Assembly: GCF_041020765.1 (NCBI RefSeq)
Contig: NZ_JBEUEJ010000012.1
Source: Kineococcus terrestris
GTDB taxonomy: Bacteria; Actinomycetota; Actinomycetes; Actinomycetales; Kineococcaceae
Length of the DNA stretch: 64,000 nt
Strand: one strand, 5' to 3'
Within the stretch, counting starts at the first letter, position 1. The number at the start of each line of letters is the position of its first letter. Positions 45,059 to 53,484 of this stretch are shown one piece after another. The notes below the pieces were generated by a model. That model did not search any database. It was not told where the DNA came from and saw nothing but the letters and a program-made list of their open reading frames with translations. The position numbers were made by a program, and so were the translations under genes.

Positions 45059-46431
45059 CCGAGCCTCACCACCTGGGTGACGCCGGTGTCCCCGGCCTCG
45101 GGGCCGTTGCGGACCTCCTCGGCGGGGCGGCGGGCCAGGTCGGAGACCCGCAGCAGCAGCGCCACGACGATCCAGTTGGACACCAGGGAGGACCCGCCGG
45201 CGGCCAGGAACGGCATCGTCAGGCCCGTCAGGGGGATGACGCGGGTGACGCCGCCGACGACGACGAAGACCTGCAGCGCCACCGAGAACGACAGGCCCGC
45301 GGCCAGCAGCTTGCCGAACCCGTCGCGCACGCCGATCGCCGAGCGCAGCCCGCGCTGCACCAGCACCGCGTACAGCAGCAGCACCGCGAACAGGCCCACC
45401 AGGCCCAGCTCCTCGCCGAAGGAGGAGTAGATGAAGTCGGAGTTGGCGAACGGCACGATGTCGGGGCGCCCGCGGTCCAGGCCGGTGCCCGTCAGCCCGC
45501 CGTTGGCCATCCCGTACAGGCCCTGCACGAGCTGGTAGCTGCGGTCGGTGTTGTCCGGGTCGAAGGGGTGCAGCCAGATGTCCACGCGCTGCTGCACGTG
45601 GGAGAACGCCGAGGCGGCGAACAGCGCGCCGGCGGCGAACAGGCCCAGTCCCAGCACGATCCAGCTGACCCGCTCGGTGGCGACGTAGAGGACGGCGACG
45701 AACAGCCCGAAGAACAGCAGCGAGGTGCCCAGGTCGCGCTGCAGGACCAGGACGCCGACGCTGGCCAGCCAGGCCAGCAGGATCGGGCCGAGGTCGCGGG
45801 CGCGCGGCAGCCGCAGGAACAGCAGCTTCGGGCCGGTCAGGGACAGCGCGTCGCGGTGCACGACGAGGTACCCGGCGAAGAACACCGCCAGCACGATCTT
45901 GGCCAGCTCACCGGGCTGGAAGGACAGCGGGCCGATCCCCACCCAGATCCGGGCGCCGTTGATGGTGCGCCCCAGGCCCGGCAGCAGCGGCAGCAGCAGC
46001 AGGACGAGGCCGGCGACCATCGCGGTGAACGTGTAGCGGCGCAGCACCCGGTGGTCGCGCACCAGCACCAGGACGGCCGCGGCCGCGAGCACGCCCAGCG
46101 CGGACCAGACGAACTGCCGCGGCGCCTGCGCGGCGCCCGACGTCGCCCCGTCCAGGCGGTGGATCATCACCAGGCCCAGGCCGTTGAGCAGCGTGGCCAC
46201 CGGCAGCAGCACCGGGTCGGCGTACTTGGCCCGCCAGCGCAGGACCAGGTGCAGGCCGACGGCCAGGCCGCCGAGCACCCCGGCGTGCACGAGCATGTTC
46301 GGCGGCAGCGCGCCGTCGGCGGTCAGGCCGACGACGGCCCACGCGCCGGTGGAGATCGCCAGCGCCAGCAGCACGAGCACCAGCTCGGCGCCGCGCCGGG
46401 TGCGCGGGTACACGGGCAGCACGGTCGCCAT
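45055..46431 (-). CDS. rodA: RodA/FtsW peptidoglycan polymerase
   Basis: A 458-residue SEDS-family glycosyltransferase that polymerises lipid II. About 12 membrane helices. Hallmarks: GRTINGARIWVGIGPLSFQPGELAKI, QRDLGTSLLFFGLF, SYQLVQGLYGMANGGLTGTGLDRG, DFIYSSFGEELGLVG and PLTGLTMPFLAAGGSSLVSN. The ATG start overlaps the pstP stop as TGATG, and the 3' end overlaps pbpA. Confidence 0.95.
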   Translation of the reverse strand: MATVLPVYPRTRRGAELVLVLLALAISTGAWAVVGLTADGALPPNMLVHAGVLGGLAVGLHLVLRWRAKYADPVLLPVATLLNGLGLVMIHRLDGATSGAAQAPRQFVWSALGVLAAAAVLVLVRDHRVLRRYTFTAMVAGLVLLLLPLLPGLGRTINGARIWVGIGPLSFQPGELAKIVLAVFFAGYLVVHRDALSLTGPKLLFLRLPRARDLGPILLAWLASVGVLVLQRDLGTSLLFFGLFVAVLYVATERVSWIVLGLGLFAAGALFAASAFSHVQQRVDIWLHPFDPDNTDRSYQLVQGLYGMANGGLTGTGLDRGRPDIVPFANSDFIYSSFGEELGLVGLFAVLLLYAVLVQRGLRSAIGVRDGFGKLLAAGLSFSVALQVFVVVGGVTRVIPLTGLTMPFLAAGGSSLVSNWIVVALLLRVSDLARRPAEEVRNGPEAGDTGVTQVVRLG

Positions 46432-47816
46432 CAGCTGCTCCCCCCGCACTCGGCGGTCGGCTCGTCGGTGGTGGACGTGGGTGGGGCGGTGGGCGAGGCG
46501 GTGGGCGACGCGGCCGGCGCCGGGTCCGTCGCGGTGCCGGCCGCCGGGGAGGCCGTGGGCGCGGGGGTCGCCACCCGGGCGGCCGCCGCCCGGCACGCGA
46601 CCGCGATCTCGCGCAGGTTCGCCACGGTGCGCTCGGCGCCCGCCCGGTCCACGGCGCTGATCCGGTTCTGCACCTGCCGGCGGTAGGTGGGCGGCAGGTC
46701 GGCCAGCGCGACGCCGGTCAGCTCCACCACCGACGACGTCGTCACCGGGCCCACGTCCTGCGTCAGCCCCCGGTACAGCGCCACCTGCCCGGCGTCGGCG
46801 CCGACGAACCACTGCCGCTGGCTCCAGTCCCACACCCCGTACGCGCCCGCGCCCAGCAGCAGGAGCAGCACGAGCGGGCCGGCGATCCAGCGCCGTCGCC
46901 GGCGCCGTCGCGAACCGGCCCCCTCGGCGGCGCGGGCTGCGTCGTCCTCCTCGTCGTCGGCGCCGTCGCCCTGCTCGCCGCGCAGGGCGGCGGCGCGGGC
47001 GGCGGGGGTGCCGGTGGCGCTGGATCGGCGCGGGCGGTGGAACGCGGCCGCGCCCACCACCTGCGGGGTCGTCGAGGGCGGGGTGCCGCCGCCGAGCTCG
47101 ACGACGTCGGCGACGACGCAGGAGACGTTGTCGGGGCCGCCGCCGCGCAGGGCCAGGTCCACGAGGCGCTCGCAGGTGGCCTCGGGGGTGTCGCCGGCGG
47201 CGAGGGTGGCGGTGAGGGTGTCGTGGCTGACGACGCCGGACAGGCCGTCCGAGCACAGCAGGTAGCGGTCGCCGGGACGGGCCTCGCGCACGGACACGTC
47301 GGCCTCGTCGTCGGCGCGGCCCGTGAGCACCCGCATGATCATCGAGCGCTGGGGGTGGTGCTCGGCCTCCTCGGGCGTGATGCGGCCCTCGTCGACGAGC
47401 GTCTGCACGTAGCTGTGGTCGCGGGTCAGCTGCACCAGCCGCCCGTCGCGCAGCATGTAGCCGCGCGAGTCGCCGATGTGGGCCAGGACGAGGCGGTTGC
47501 CGGCCCGCAGGACCGCGGTGACGGTCGTGCCCATCCCGGCCAGCTCCGGCTCGGACTCCACCCGGCGGCGCAGCTGCTCGTTGGCGGCCTCCAGCGCCTC
47601 GTGCAGGTGGTCGGCGGCGTCGTCGCTGCCGTGCGACTCCCCGTCGAGGACGGCCAGCTCGCCCACGGCCAGGGAGGAGGCGACGTCGCCGCCGGCGTGC
47701 CCGCCCATGCCGTCGGCGACGACGAGCAGGTGGGGGCCGGCGTAGCCGGAGTCCTGGTTGGTGGTGCGCACGAGGCCGACGTCGGAGCGGGCGGCGTAGC
47801 GCAGGGCGATCGCCAC
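46431..47816 (-). CDS. pstP: PP2C-family Ser/Thr phosphatase PstP
   Basis: A 461-residue membrane phosphatase that reverses PknB phosphorylation. Catalytic domain ~1-240 with metal-binding motifs GLVRTTNQDS, VVADGMGGHAGGDVAS, GTTVTAV, LAHIGDSRGYMLRDG, RDHSYVQ, LLCSDGLSGVV and GGPDNVSCVVAD. A basic stop-transfer cluster precedes a membrane helix at ~315-335. The extracytoplasmic tail ends in Pro/Thr/Ala low complexity. GTG start with GGAGG upstream, two bases from fhaB. Confidence 0.95.
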   Translation of the reverse strand: MAIALRYAARSDVGLVRTTNQDSGYAGPHLLVVADGMGGHAGGDVASSLAVGELAVLDGESHGSDDAADHLHEALEAANEQLRRRVESEPELAGMGTTVTAVLRAGNRLVLAHIGDSRGYMLRDGRLVQLTRDHSYVQTLVDEGRITPEEAEHHPQRSMIMRVLTGRADDEADVSVREARPGDRYLLCSDGLSGVVSHDTLTATLAAGDTPEATCERLVDLALRGGGPDNVSCVVADVVELGGGTPPSTTPQVVGAAAFHRPRRSSATGTPAARAAALRGEQGDGADDEEDDAARAAEGAGSRRRRRRRWIAGPLVLLLLLGAGAYGVWDWSQRQWFVGADAGQVALYRGLTQDVGPVTTSSVVELTGVALADLPPTYRRQVQNRISAVDRAGAERTVANLREIAVACRAAAARVATPAPTASPAAGTATDPAPAASPTASPTAPPTSTTDEPTAECGGSS

Positions 47817-47818
47817 GG

Positions 47819-48310
47819 CTACCTCCGCAGCTCGAGCACGGTCTTGCCGATGCGCAGCGGCGTGCCGGGCTCGAAGGGGGTCGGGGTGGTCAGCCGCGCG
47901 CGGCCGAGGTAGCTGCCGTTGGTGGACTGCAGGTCCTCCACGACGAAGCCGCCCGCGGTGGGGTCGGCGGTGATCCGCACGTGGCGGGTGGAGGCGTACT
48001 CGTCGTCGAGGACGAGGGTGCAGTCGGCGCCGCGGCCGATGAGGACGGGGGCCGCGCCCAGCGTGATGCTCGTGCCGCGCAGGGAACCCTCGACGACGAC
48101 GAGGGTCGCGCGCGGGCGCGGCGGCTCGGCGGGCTCGGGCGCCGCCTCGGCGGGGGCGCGCGCGGCCGCGGGGCGGGGGCGGGAGGTGCGGCGGGCGGTG
48201 ACGCGGGTGCCGAGCAGGTCGGTGCGCAGGACGCCGACGACGGCGAGCACGAAGACCCACAGCGCGACCAGCAGGCCGAGCCGCAGCGCGGTGAGGGTGA
48301 GTTCGCTCAC
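47819..48310 (-). CDS. fhaB: FHA domain protein FhaB
   Basis: A 163-residue protein: N-terminal membrane helix (LRLGLLVALWVFVLAVVGVL), an Ala/Pro/Arg linker, and a C-terminal FHA domain at ~80-160 with the phosphothreonine-binding loops LIGRGADCTLVLDDEYASTRH and LQSTNGSYLGRARL (read in shorter parts). FhaB (FipA) links PknB signalling to FtsZ and FtsQ in mycobacteria. GTG start. It lies between pstP and fhaA as in M. tuberculosis. Confidence 0.93.
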   Translation of the reverse strand: MSELTLTALRLGLLVALWVFVLAVVGVLRTDLLGTRVTARRTSRPRPAAARAPAEAAPEPAEPPRPRATLVVVEGSLRGTSITLGAAPVLIGRGADCTLVLDDEYASTRHVRITADPTAGGFVVEDLQSTNGSYLGRARLTTPTPFEPGTPLRIGKTVLELRR

Positions 48311-48317
48311 GGGCCGG

Positions 48318-49022
48318 TCAGGTCCAGCTCTCGTCGTGGCGGCCGGAGCGGAAGACGAGCCGCGTGCGCCCGACGGTCACGCTCGCGCCGTCGTGCAGGT
48401 CGGTGGAGGAGACGCGCTCGCCGTCGACGAAGCTGCCGTTGGTGGAGCCGAGGTCGACCAGGCGGGCGCCCTGGGCGCTGACGCGGACCTCGGCGTGCCG
48501 GCGGGAGACGCCCGGGTCGTCGACGACGACGTCGGCGTCGGAGCCGCGGCCGACGACGGTGACGGCCTCGTTGAGGACGTAGCTGCGGCCGTCGACCTCC
48601 AGGCGTGGGCGCCCGGCCGGGGTGGTGCGCGGGGAGGCGGGCGCGACGCGGCCCTTGACGGTGGAGCTGAGGACGCGGAAGACGCCGGTCTCCAGGTCCT
48701 CGGCCTCGTGGAAGGAGACCCGCACGGGGCCGACGAAGGAGTAGCGCTGCTTCTCGGCGTGCTGGGTGACGGCGACGACGAGCTCGTCGGCCAGGGTGTC
48801 CTGCCAGCTGGCGATCTTCTCGTGGTCGGTGGGGCCGAGCTCCACGACGAAGCTGTTGGGGACCAGGGTGCGCCCGCGGGCCAGGACGGCCGCGCGGTCG
48901 TCCAGCTCCCGGCGCAGGGCGCTGGCGACCTCGACGGGCTGGACCTCGCTGCGGAAGGCGCGCGCGAAGACGCCGTTGACGGCGCGTTCGACGCCCCGCT
49001 CGAAGCGGTCGAGCACTCCCAC
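48318..49022 (-). CDS. fhaA: FHA domain protein FhaA
   Basis: A 234-residue soluble protein. N-terminal DUF3662 domain (~1-115: VGVLDRFERGVERAVNGVF, RSEVQPVEVASALRRELDD). C-terminal FHA domain (~145-230: VTVVGRGSDADVVVDDPGVSRRH, LGSTNGSFVDG). In mycobacteria FhaA binds phosphorylated MurJ (MviN) and limits peptidoglycan synthesis. GTG 49022 is chosen because GGGGGGAGG precedes it and VGVLDRFE is the family's usual start. It is the first gene of the pknB operon. Confidence 0.93.
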   Translation of the reverse strand: MGVLDRFERGVERAVNGVFARAFRSEVQPVEVASALRRELDDRAAVLARGRTLVPNSFVVELGPTDHEKIASWQDTLADELVVAVTQHAEKQRYSFVGPVRVSFHEAEDLETGVFRVLSSTVKGRVAPASPRTTPAGRPRLEVDGRSYVLNEAVTVVGRGSDADVVVDDPGVSRRHAEVRVSAQGARLVDLGSTNGSFVDGERVSSTDLHDGASVTVGRTRLVFRSGRHDESWT

Positions 49023-49164
49023 GCCGCCTCCCCCCGTGCGGTCGTCCCTGCGGTACCGGCGGTCCCGGCCACGGCATCGTATCGGCGCCCTCGCCGCCCG
49101 CCCGCCGTGCGCGACCGGGCGCGTCACGGGCAGCCCCGCGGGCCTGGTACGGTTCTCGATGTCT

Positions 49165-49248
49165 GCGCGAGTGGCGGAATAGGCAGACGCGCACGGTTCA
49201 GGTCCGTGTGCCCGAAAGGGCGTGGGGGTTCAACTCCCCCCTCGCGCA
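49165..49248 (+). tRNA. tRNA-Leu (CAG)
   Basis: An 84-base class II tRNA: acceptor GCGCGAG with CTCGCGC, D-arm GTGGCGGAATAGGCAGACGC, anticodon stem CACGG/CCGTG with loop TTCAGGT giving CAG, a long variable arm around GTGCCCGAAAGGGCGT, and T-arm GGGGGTTCAACTCCCCC. The discriminator base is A. Confidence 0.97.
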
Positions 49249-49254
49249 CAGGAG

Positions 49255-49283
49255 AAGGCCCCGGTCGAGTCGACCGGGGCCTT
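49255..49283 (+). terminator. tRNA-Leu terminator hairpin
   Basis: AAGGCCCCGGTCG (49255-49267) and CGACCGGGGCCTT (49271-49283) form a perfect 13-bp stem with an AGT loop, six bases after the tRNA. Confidence 0.85.
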
Positions 49284-49365
49284 CGTCGTGCTGGAGCTGT
49301 GGAGGTCCGGGGGAGGGGTTCGCGCCGGACCTCCACAGCGCGCGGGGGCGCTGCGGGCCGGGGCC

Positions 49366-49944
49366 TCAGCGCACGCGGGCGGTGCGGTCGCCGCGGGCCA
49401 CCGACAGGCGCACCCGCCCGGCCACGTCGCCGCGGCCGACGACGGTGCGCAGCTGGCGGCTGACCTCGTCGGCGGCGCGGCCGACCTCCTCCAGGTCGGC
49501 GCTGGGCTCGACGACGGCGCGCAGCTCCACGACCAGGCGGCCGCGGTCGACGACCGTGCGGCCGGAGGCGGAGCGCACGCCGGGGGCGGCGGCCAGCGCC
49601 TCGGCGGCCGCGTCGGCGGGGGCGTCGGCCTCCAGCACGAGCCGGTCGCCGTCGCGCGAGCCGGGCAGGGACACCGCCGGCGCGCCGCGGCGCGGCACGT
49701 GGGCGATCAGCCACCACAGCGCCAGGAGCGCGAGGACGACGGCGGCGGCGGCGCAGGCGCCGGCGAACCAGCCGGCGGCCACGGCGTCGGCGACCGGGCC
49801 GGTGCTGAGGCGCTCGGGCGTGCCGGGCAGCAGCTGCGCCAGCCACCCGGCGTACCAGGCGACGGCCGCGGCGCCGGCGGCGACGAGGACGAGGCCGAGC
49901 AGGACCGCGACGAGGCGGTCCAGGCCGAGGACCTTGCGGCTCAC
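49366..49944 (-). CDS. amaP: AmaP-like alkaline shock membrane anchor protein
   Basis: A 192-residue protein with two N-terminal membrane helices (LDRLVAVLLGLVLVAAGAAAV and a second ending LALLALWWLIAHV) and a C-terminal soluble domain like AmaP/DUF-type Asp23 anchors (RTVVDRGRLVVELRAVVEPSADL). AmaP tethers Asp23 to the membrane in Gram-positives. GTG start overlaps the upstream gene's stop. It is the last gene of the Asp23 cluster. Confidence 0.78.
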   Translation of the reverse strand: MSRKVLGLDRLVAVLLGLVLVAAGAAAVAWYAGWLAQLLPGTPERLSTGPVADAVAAGWFAGACAAAAVVLALLALWWLIAHVPRRGAPAVSLPGSRDGDRLVLEADAPADAAAEALAAAPGVRSASGRTVVDRGRLVVELRAVVEPSADLEEVGRAADEVSRQLRTVVGRGDVAGRVRLSVARGDRTARVR

Positions 49945-50558
49945 GCGGGCACCTCCTGGCTGGGCTCCTGGGCGGAGCGGTCGGTGGCGGGGGCGCGGAC
50001 GGCGACCCGCACCCGCGGCTGGGGGTCGAGGGAGCGCAGCCCGGTGCGCACGGCGTCCTCGACGCGGGTGCGCACGTCCTCGCTGGTGGCGTCGACCGTC
50101 ACGGTGACGGCGCGCCGGCTCGCGGAGGAGCTGGCGGACAGGACGCCGTCGACGGAGCGGGCGGCGCCGGAGGCCAGGCGGGCGACGTCGCGGGTGGTGA
50201 CGTGCACACCGGGCGCGGAGGTGACCGCGACCGCCTTGCGGGAGCGGCGGGCGAAGCCCGTCGCCAGGACCCACAGCCCCACCAGGACGAGGACGACCCC
50301 GACGGCGGCCAGGGCCGGGCTGGGCGCCAGGCCGTCGGCGGCGTCCACGGCCGCGGGGACCCACGGCTGCCCGCCGACGGTGCCCCAGGTCACGAGCGCC
50401 TCGCGGGCCAGGACGGCCGCGACGGCGAGCAGGAGGAGCGCCAGGACGGGCCCGAGGACCCCGATCCGCCCGGCCCCGGTGGGCCGGCCGGCGTCCTGCA
50501 GGCGCTCGCCGCGACCGGCGGCACCGGTGGTGGTGCTGGTGCTGTCGAGCTGGCTCAC
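49941..50558 (-). CDS. DUF6286 membrane protein of the Asp23 cluster
   Basis: A 205-residue protein: Ser/Thr/Gly-rich N-terminus, two membrane helices (~35-52 and ~78-98) around VTWGTVGGQPWVPAAVDAADGL, then a soluble domain (VAVTSAPGVHVTTRDVARLASGAARSV, read in parts) of the DUF6286 kind found beside actinomycete Asp23 genes. GTG start with GAGGAGGG. Overlaps both neighbours by four bases, indicating tight coupling. Function unknown. Confidence 0.8.
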   Translation of the reverse strand: MSQLDSTSTTTGAAGRGERLQDAGRPTGAGRIGVLGPVLALLLLAVAAVLAREALVTWGTVGGQPWVPAAVDAADGLAPSPALAAVGVVLVLVGLWVLATGFARRSRKAVAVTSAPGVHVTTRDVARLASGAARSVDGVLSASSSASRRAVTVTVDATSEDVRTRVEDAVRTGLRSLDPQPRVRVAVRAPATDRSAQEPSQEVPA

Positions 50559-50971
50559 TGGACCCTCCTCGTGCCGGTCGTGCCCGCCCGCTCGGCGGTC
50601 ACGTACGTCGCGACGGTCACCTCGACGGCGTCGACGGTCGTGGCGGCGAGGGCGGTGACGGCGTCGCGCACGGCGTCGCGCACGGCGGCGGCGACCTGCG
50701 CCGCGGGGTGCGGCCACACGGCCGCCACCTGCACCCGCAGCCGGGCCCGGTGCCCGGCGACCGTGCAGTCCACGGACGGGTATGCGCGCCCGAGCACGGT
50801 GTCCAGGGCCCCGGCGACGCGGGCCCCGGCACCGCCGGAGCCGGTGCCGCCGGTGCGGGTGGTGCCGGGCACGCCGGCCGCGGCGGCCTCGGCGATGCGC
50901 TGCACGACGCGGTCGTGGACGACGAGCCGGCCGCGCTGCTCCGGCGCCGTCGCGACCGCGGTCTCAGCCAC
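50555..50971 (-). CDS. Asp23/Gls24 family envelope stress protein
   Basis: A 138-residue soluble protein. The Asp23 fold is recognisable: LVVHDRVVQRIAEAAAAGVPGT, DCTVAGHRARLRVQVAAVWPHP, then AAVRDAVRDAVTALAATTVDAVEVTVATYV. Asp23 proteins coat the inner membrane face and respond to envelope stress. GTG start; four-base overlap with the next gene and eight-base overlap with the small DUF2273 gene upstream. Confidence 0.82.
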   Translation of the reverse strand: MAETAVATAPEQRGRLVVHDRVVQRIAEAAAAGVPGTTRTGGTGSGGAGARVAGALDTVLGRAYPSVDCTVAGHRARLRVQVAAVWPHPAAQVAAAVRDAVRDAVTALAATTVDAVEVTVATYVTAERAGTTGTRRVQ

Positions 50972-51143
50972 GGCCGCGGCCGGGCACGAGCGCCGCGAGG
51001 TCGACGCGGCCCTCCAGGTGGGCGCCCACGGCGTAGCCGACGGCGCCGAACAGCAGCGCCAGCAGCAGCCAGCCGAAGCCGCCGACGGCGGCCACGAGGG
51101 CGAGGAGCAGGCCGGCCAGCAGGCCGGCGGTCGAGGAGGACAT
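50964..51143 (-). CDS. DUF2273-like small membrane protein
   Basis: A 59-residue protein with two hydrophobic helices: TAGLLAGLLLALVAAVGGFG, then LLLALLFGAVGYAVGAHLEG. This is the DUF2273 pattern, found beside Asp23/AmaP. ATG start (TCGAGGAGGACATG context on the opposite reading shows GAGGACC upstream in sense). It overlaps the Asp23 gene by eight bases. Confidence 0.75.
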   Translation of the reverse strand: MSSSTAGLLAGLLLALVAAVGGFGWLLLALLFGAVGYAVGAHLEGRVDLAALVPGRGRG

Positions 51144-51210
51144 GTCCTCTGGTCCTTCCGTCCGGGGCGCCCGGTGCGGGCGCCGTGGGTGCGCCCGGGA
51201 GGGGCGCGGG

Positions 51211-51570
51211 TCAAGCGGCGGCGACGTCCTCGACGTGGACGGCCACGGGGGCGGGCACGGCGGCGGCGGCGAGCACGGCGGCCGCCGCCGCGTGGACGTC
51301 GCAGGCCACCTCGCGCACCGGGGCGTCCAGCCCTAGGACGACGTGCACCTCCACGGGCGGGCCACCGGGTCCCGCGCCGCGCAGGGCCGCGTCGGGCAGG
51401 CGGACGCCGGTCACGCGCCGCCCGGGCAGGTAGGTCGCCACCTCCCCCAGCGCGCCGGCGTGCAGCCGGACGACGCCGGGGACGGCGAGGACGGCTCCCG
51501 CCAGGTCGTCCGCCAGCCGCTCCAGGACGCCGGCGTCGCGGCCGGCGTCCGCGTCGGCAGGGGGGGTCAC
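51211..51570 (-). CDS. Asp23-cluster hypothetical protein
   Basis: A 119-residue soluble protein. LERLADDLAGAVLAVPGVVRLHAGALGEVATYLPGRRV, read in parts, and VEVHVVLGLDAPVREVACDVHAAAAAVL resemble a diverged Asp23-type alpha/beta domain. GTG start overlaps the stop of the upstream Asp23 gene (GTGA). Small proteins at this place are common in actinomycete Asp23 clusters. Function unknown. Confidence 0.72.
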   Translation of the reverse strand: MTPPADADAGRDAGVLERLADDLAGAVLAVPGVVRLHAGALGEVATYLPGRRVTGVRLPDAALRGAGPGGPPVEVHVVLGLDAPVREVACDVHAAAAAVLAAAAVPAPVAVHVEDVAAA

Positions 51571-52052
51571 TGGACCCGGACGGTCTTGGGCTCGTCGTCG
51601 GCGTCGTCCTCGGGCAGGTGGACGTCCGAGACCTCGATGTTGACCTCGGTGACCTCCAGCCCGGTCATCCGCTCGACGCTGGTGATGATGTTGCGGCGCA
51701 CCGAGGAGGCCAGGTCGGCGATGGCGACGCCGTACTCGGCGATCAGCTCGACGTCGACGGCGGCCTGGCGCTCGCCGACCTCGACCGCGACGCCCTGCGC
51801 GTGGTTGACGCGGCCGCCGGGGATGCGCTCGCGGATGGCGCCGACGGCGCGGGCGGCGCCGCCGCCGAGGGCGAAGACGCCGGAGACGTCGCGCGCCGCG
51901 ATGCCGGCGATCTTCGAGACGACGGTGTCGGCGATCGAGGTGGTGCCGTGGTCGCTGCTCAGCGAGCCCGGGGTGGCGCCGGTGCGGGCCACGGCGGTGC
52001 TCGTGCTGGTGCCCGCGGTGGTGGGCCGGGTGGTGGTGTTCTGCTCGGTCAT
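51567..52052 (-). CDS. Asp23/Gls24 family envelope stress protein (first gene of cluster)
   Basis: A 161-residue protein. The Ser/Thr-rich N-terminus (~1-35) leads into the canonical Asp23 domain: IADTVVSKIAGIAARDVSGVFAL, VNHAQGVAVEVGERQAAVDVEL, IAEYGVAIADLASSVRRNII and VTEVNIEVSDVHLPED. ATG start with CGGAGGAG just upstream. It heads the six-gene minus-strand cluster and is divergent from the ECF sigma factor, with a CRP-type site in the shared upstream region. Confidence 0.92.
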   Translation of the reverse strand: MTEQNTTTRPTTAGTSTSTAVARTGATPGSLSSDHGTTSIADTVVSKIAGIAARDVSGVFALGGGAARAVGAIRERIPGGRVNHAQGVAVEVGERQAAVDVELIAEYGVAIADLASSVRRNIITSVERMTGLEVTEVNIEVSDVHLPEDDADDEPKTVRVQ

Positions 52053-52153
52053 GGCTCCTCCGTCCGGTGCGAGCGGTGCGGTCGGTGACCGCTGGTGTTC
52101 CGTTCGCTGAAGTGGTGGAGCGCGTGACCACCGGTTCGTCACGGCCGCGACCC

Positions 52154-52169
52154 TGTGACGCTCATCACA
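52154..52169. promoter_or_regulatory. CRP/GlxR-type binding site
   Basis: TGTGACGCTCATCACA is an exact TGTGA-N6-TCACA palindrome, the consensus for CRP-family cAMP regulators. It lies in the 257-bp gap between the Asp23 cluster (start 52052) and the ECF sigma gene (start 52310), the remainder of which shows no gene. Confidence 0.65.
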
Positions 52170-52309
52170 CTCCCGTGACGTGAGAGAGCGCTCCCTCCGG
52201 GTGCGGGGCACCGGGCGCCGTGGTCCGATCGGCCGGCACGATCAGCAGGTCGGAGCCCGGCGCGCGGCGGTGCCCGCGCAGGTCCTCACGCACCGTGGAG
52301 CAGCCCGCG

Positions 52310-52933
52310 ATGTCCGACCCCGTGACCGACGACGACGTCGGCGACCAGCAGCGCGCCCCGGCGCACCCCGGCTCCTCCGACGAGCCCACCGACGAGGTCC
52401 TCGCCCGCCGCGCCGCCCTGGGCGACCGCGACGCCTTCGCGGCGGTCGTCGACCGGCACGGCCCGGCCCTGCACCGCTACGCCTACCGGCTCCTGGACGA
52501 CCCCGGCGACGTGGACGACTGCGTGCAGGACGTGTTCCTGTCCGCCTGGAAGGGGTTGCCGTCGTTCCGCGGCGACTCCTCCCTGCGGACCTGGCTGTTC
52601 ACCATCACCCGGCACGCCGTCTACGCGCGCTCGCGCAAGTGGCCGGCCTCGGGTTCTCGACCCCACGTGGACCTCGACGACGTGGTAGACCGGGTGCGCG
52701 ACCTGCGGGCCGACCCCGAGCGCGAGAGCGTCGAGGTCGCGCTGCGCGAGGCGCTCGACCTGGCCCTGCAGCTGCTGCCCCCGCGGCAGCGCGCGGCCTG
52801 GCTCCTGCGCGAGGTGGAGGAGCTGCGCTACGACGAGATCGCCCGGGTGCTCGGCACGACCACGACCTCCGTGCGGGGGCTGCTGGAGCGGGGCCGGGCC
52901 ACCCTGGCGCAGGCACTGGAGGAGTGGCGGTGA
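52310..52933 (+). CDS. ECF RNA polymerase sigma factor
   Basis: A 207-residue group 4 sigma factor. Region 2 reads FAAVVDRHGPALHRYAYRLL, then DVDDCVQDVFLSAWKGLPSFRG and TWLFTITRHAVYARSRK. Region 4 has LLPPRQRAAWLLREVEEL, RYDEIARVLGTTTTSVRGLLERGRATL. ATG start with GGAG nine bases upstream. It overlaps a following Asp23-like gene (GTGA) instead of a typical anti-sigma gene, suggesting it drives the Asp23 envelope-stress cluster. No transmembrane anti-sigma was seen nearby. Confidence 0.93.
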   Translation: MSDPVTDDDVGDQQRAPAHPGSSDEPTDEVLARRAALGDRDAFAAVVDRHGPALHRYAYRLLDDPGDVDDCVQDVFLSAWKGLPSFRGDSSLRTWLFTITRHAVYARSRKWPASGSRPHVDLDDVVDRVRDLRADPERESVEVALREALDLALQLLPPRQRAAWLLREVEELRYDEIARVLGTTTTSVRGLLERGRATLAQALEEWR

Positions 52934-53403
52934 ACGACCGACCTGCGGGCGCGCTGCCGGGCGAGGACGTCCTGGCCGCCGCCGCCCGCTCCCTGCGCGT
53001 GCACACCCCGGCCGGCTGGACGACGGCCCGCGCCGGTGTGCTGGAGCGCGCCCGCCGCGCCTTCCGGCCCTCCGCGCCGGTGCGCGGGCGCCACGAGCTC
53101 GGTGAGTTCGTCGTCGCCGCCGACGTCGTCGTCCTGCGGCTGCGGCAGGCGGTGGACGCGCTGCCCGACACGGCCGCGCGGCGCATCACCTGCGCCACCG
53201 ACGCCACCGACGCCCTCGACGGGGTGACGGTCGAGGTGGCCGTGCTGTTCGGCGCGCACCTGCCGACGGCCGCGCGCACCGTGCGGGCCGTCGTCGTGCG
53301 GCGCCTGGAGGAGCTGCTGGGCGAGCTGAGCCCCGTCCCGGACGCCGTGGACGTGCACGTGCACGTCGGGGACGTCGTCGCCGACGTGCGCGACCTGCGC
53401 TGA
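52930..53403 (+). CDS. Asp23-like protein coupled to the sigma factor
   Basis: A 157-residue soluble protein. RSLRVHTPAGWTTARAGVLERARRAF, then FVVAADVVVLRLRQAVDALPD, VTVEVAVLFGAHLPTAARTV and DVHVHVGDVVADVRDL give an Asp23-type pattern. The GTG start overlaps the sigma stop. It stands where an anti-sigma factor would normally be, but has no membrane helix and no HxxxCxxC zinc motif. Confidence 0.7.
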   Translation: MNDRPAGALPGEDVLAAAARSLRVHTPAGWTTARAGVLERARRAFRPSAPVRGRHELGEFVVAADVVVLRLRQAVDALPDTAARRITCATDATDALDGVTVEVAVLFGAHLPTAARTVRAVVVRRLEELLGELSPVPDAVDVHVHVGDVVADVRDLR

Positions 53404-53420
53404 GCCGCCGACCGCCGCGG

Positions 53421-53476
53421 GGAGTGGAGCCGAACCGTCGTCCGCGGGCCGCGCGGGGACGGTCCCGCTCCACTCC
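53421..53476. terminator. hairpin between convergent genes
   Basis: GGAGTGGAGC (53421-53430) pairs with GCTCCACTCC (53467-53476), with ACCGTC/GACGGT extending the stem inside. It lies between the plus-strand Asp23-like gene and the minus-strand arsC. Confidence 0.65.
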
Positions 53477-53484
53477 GGGAGGCG

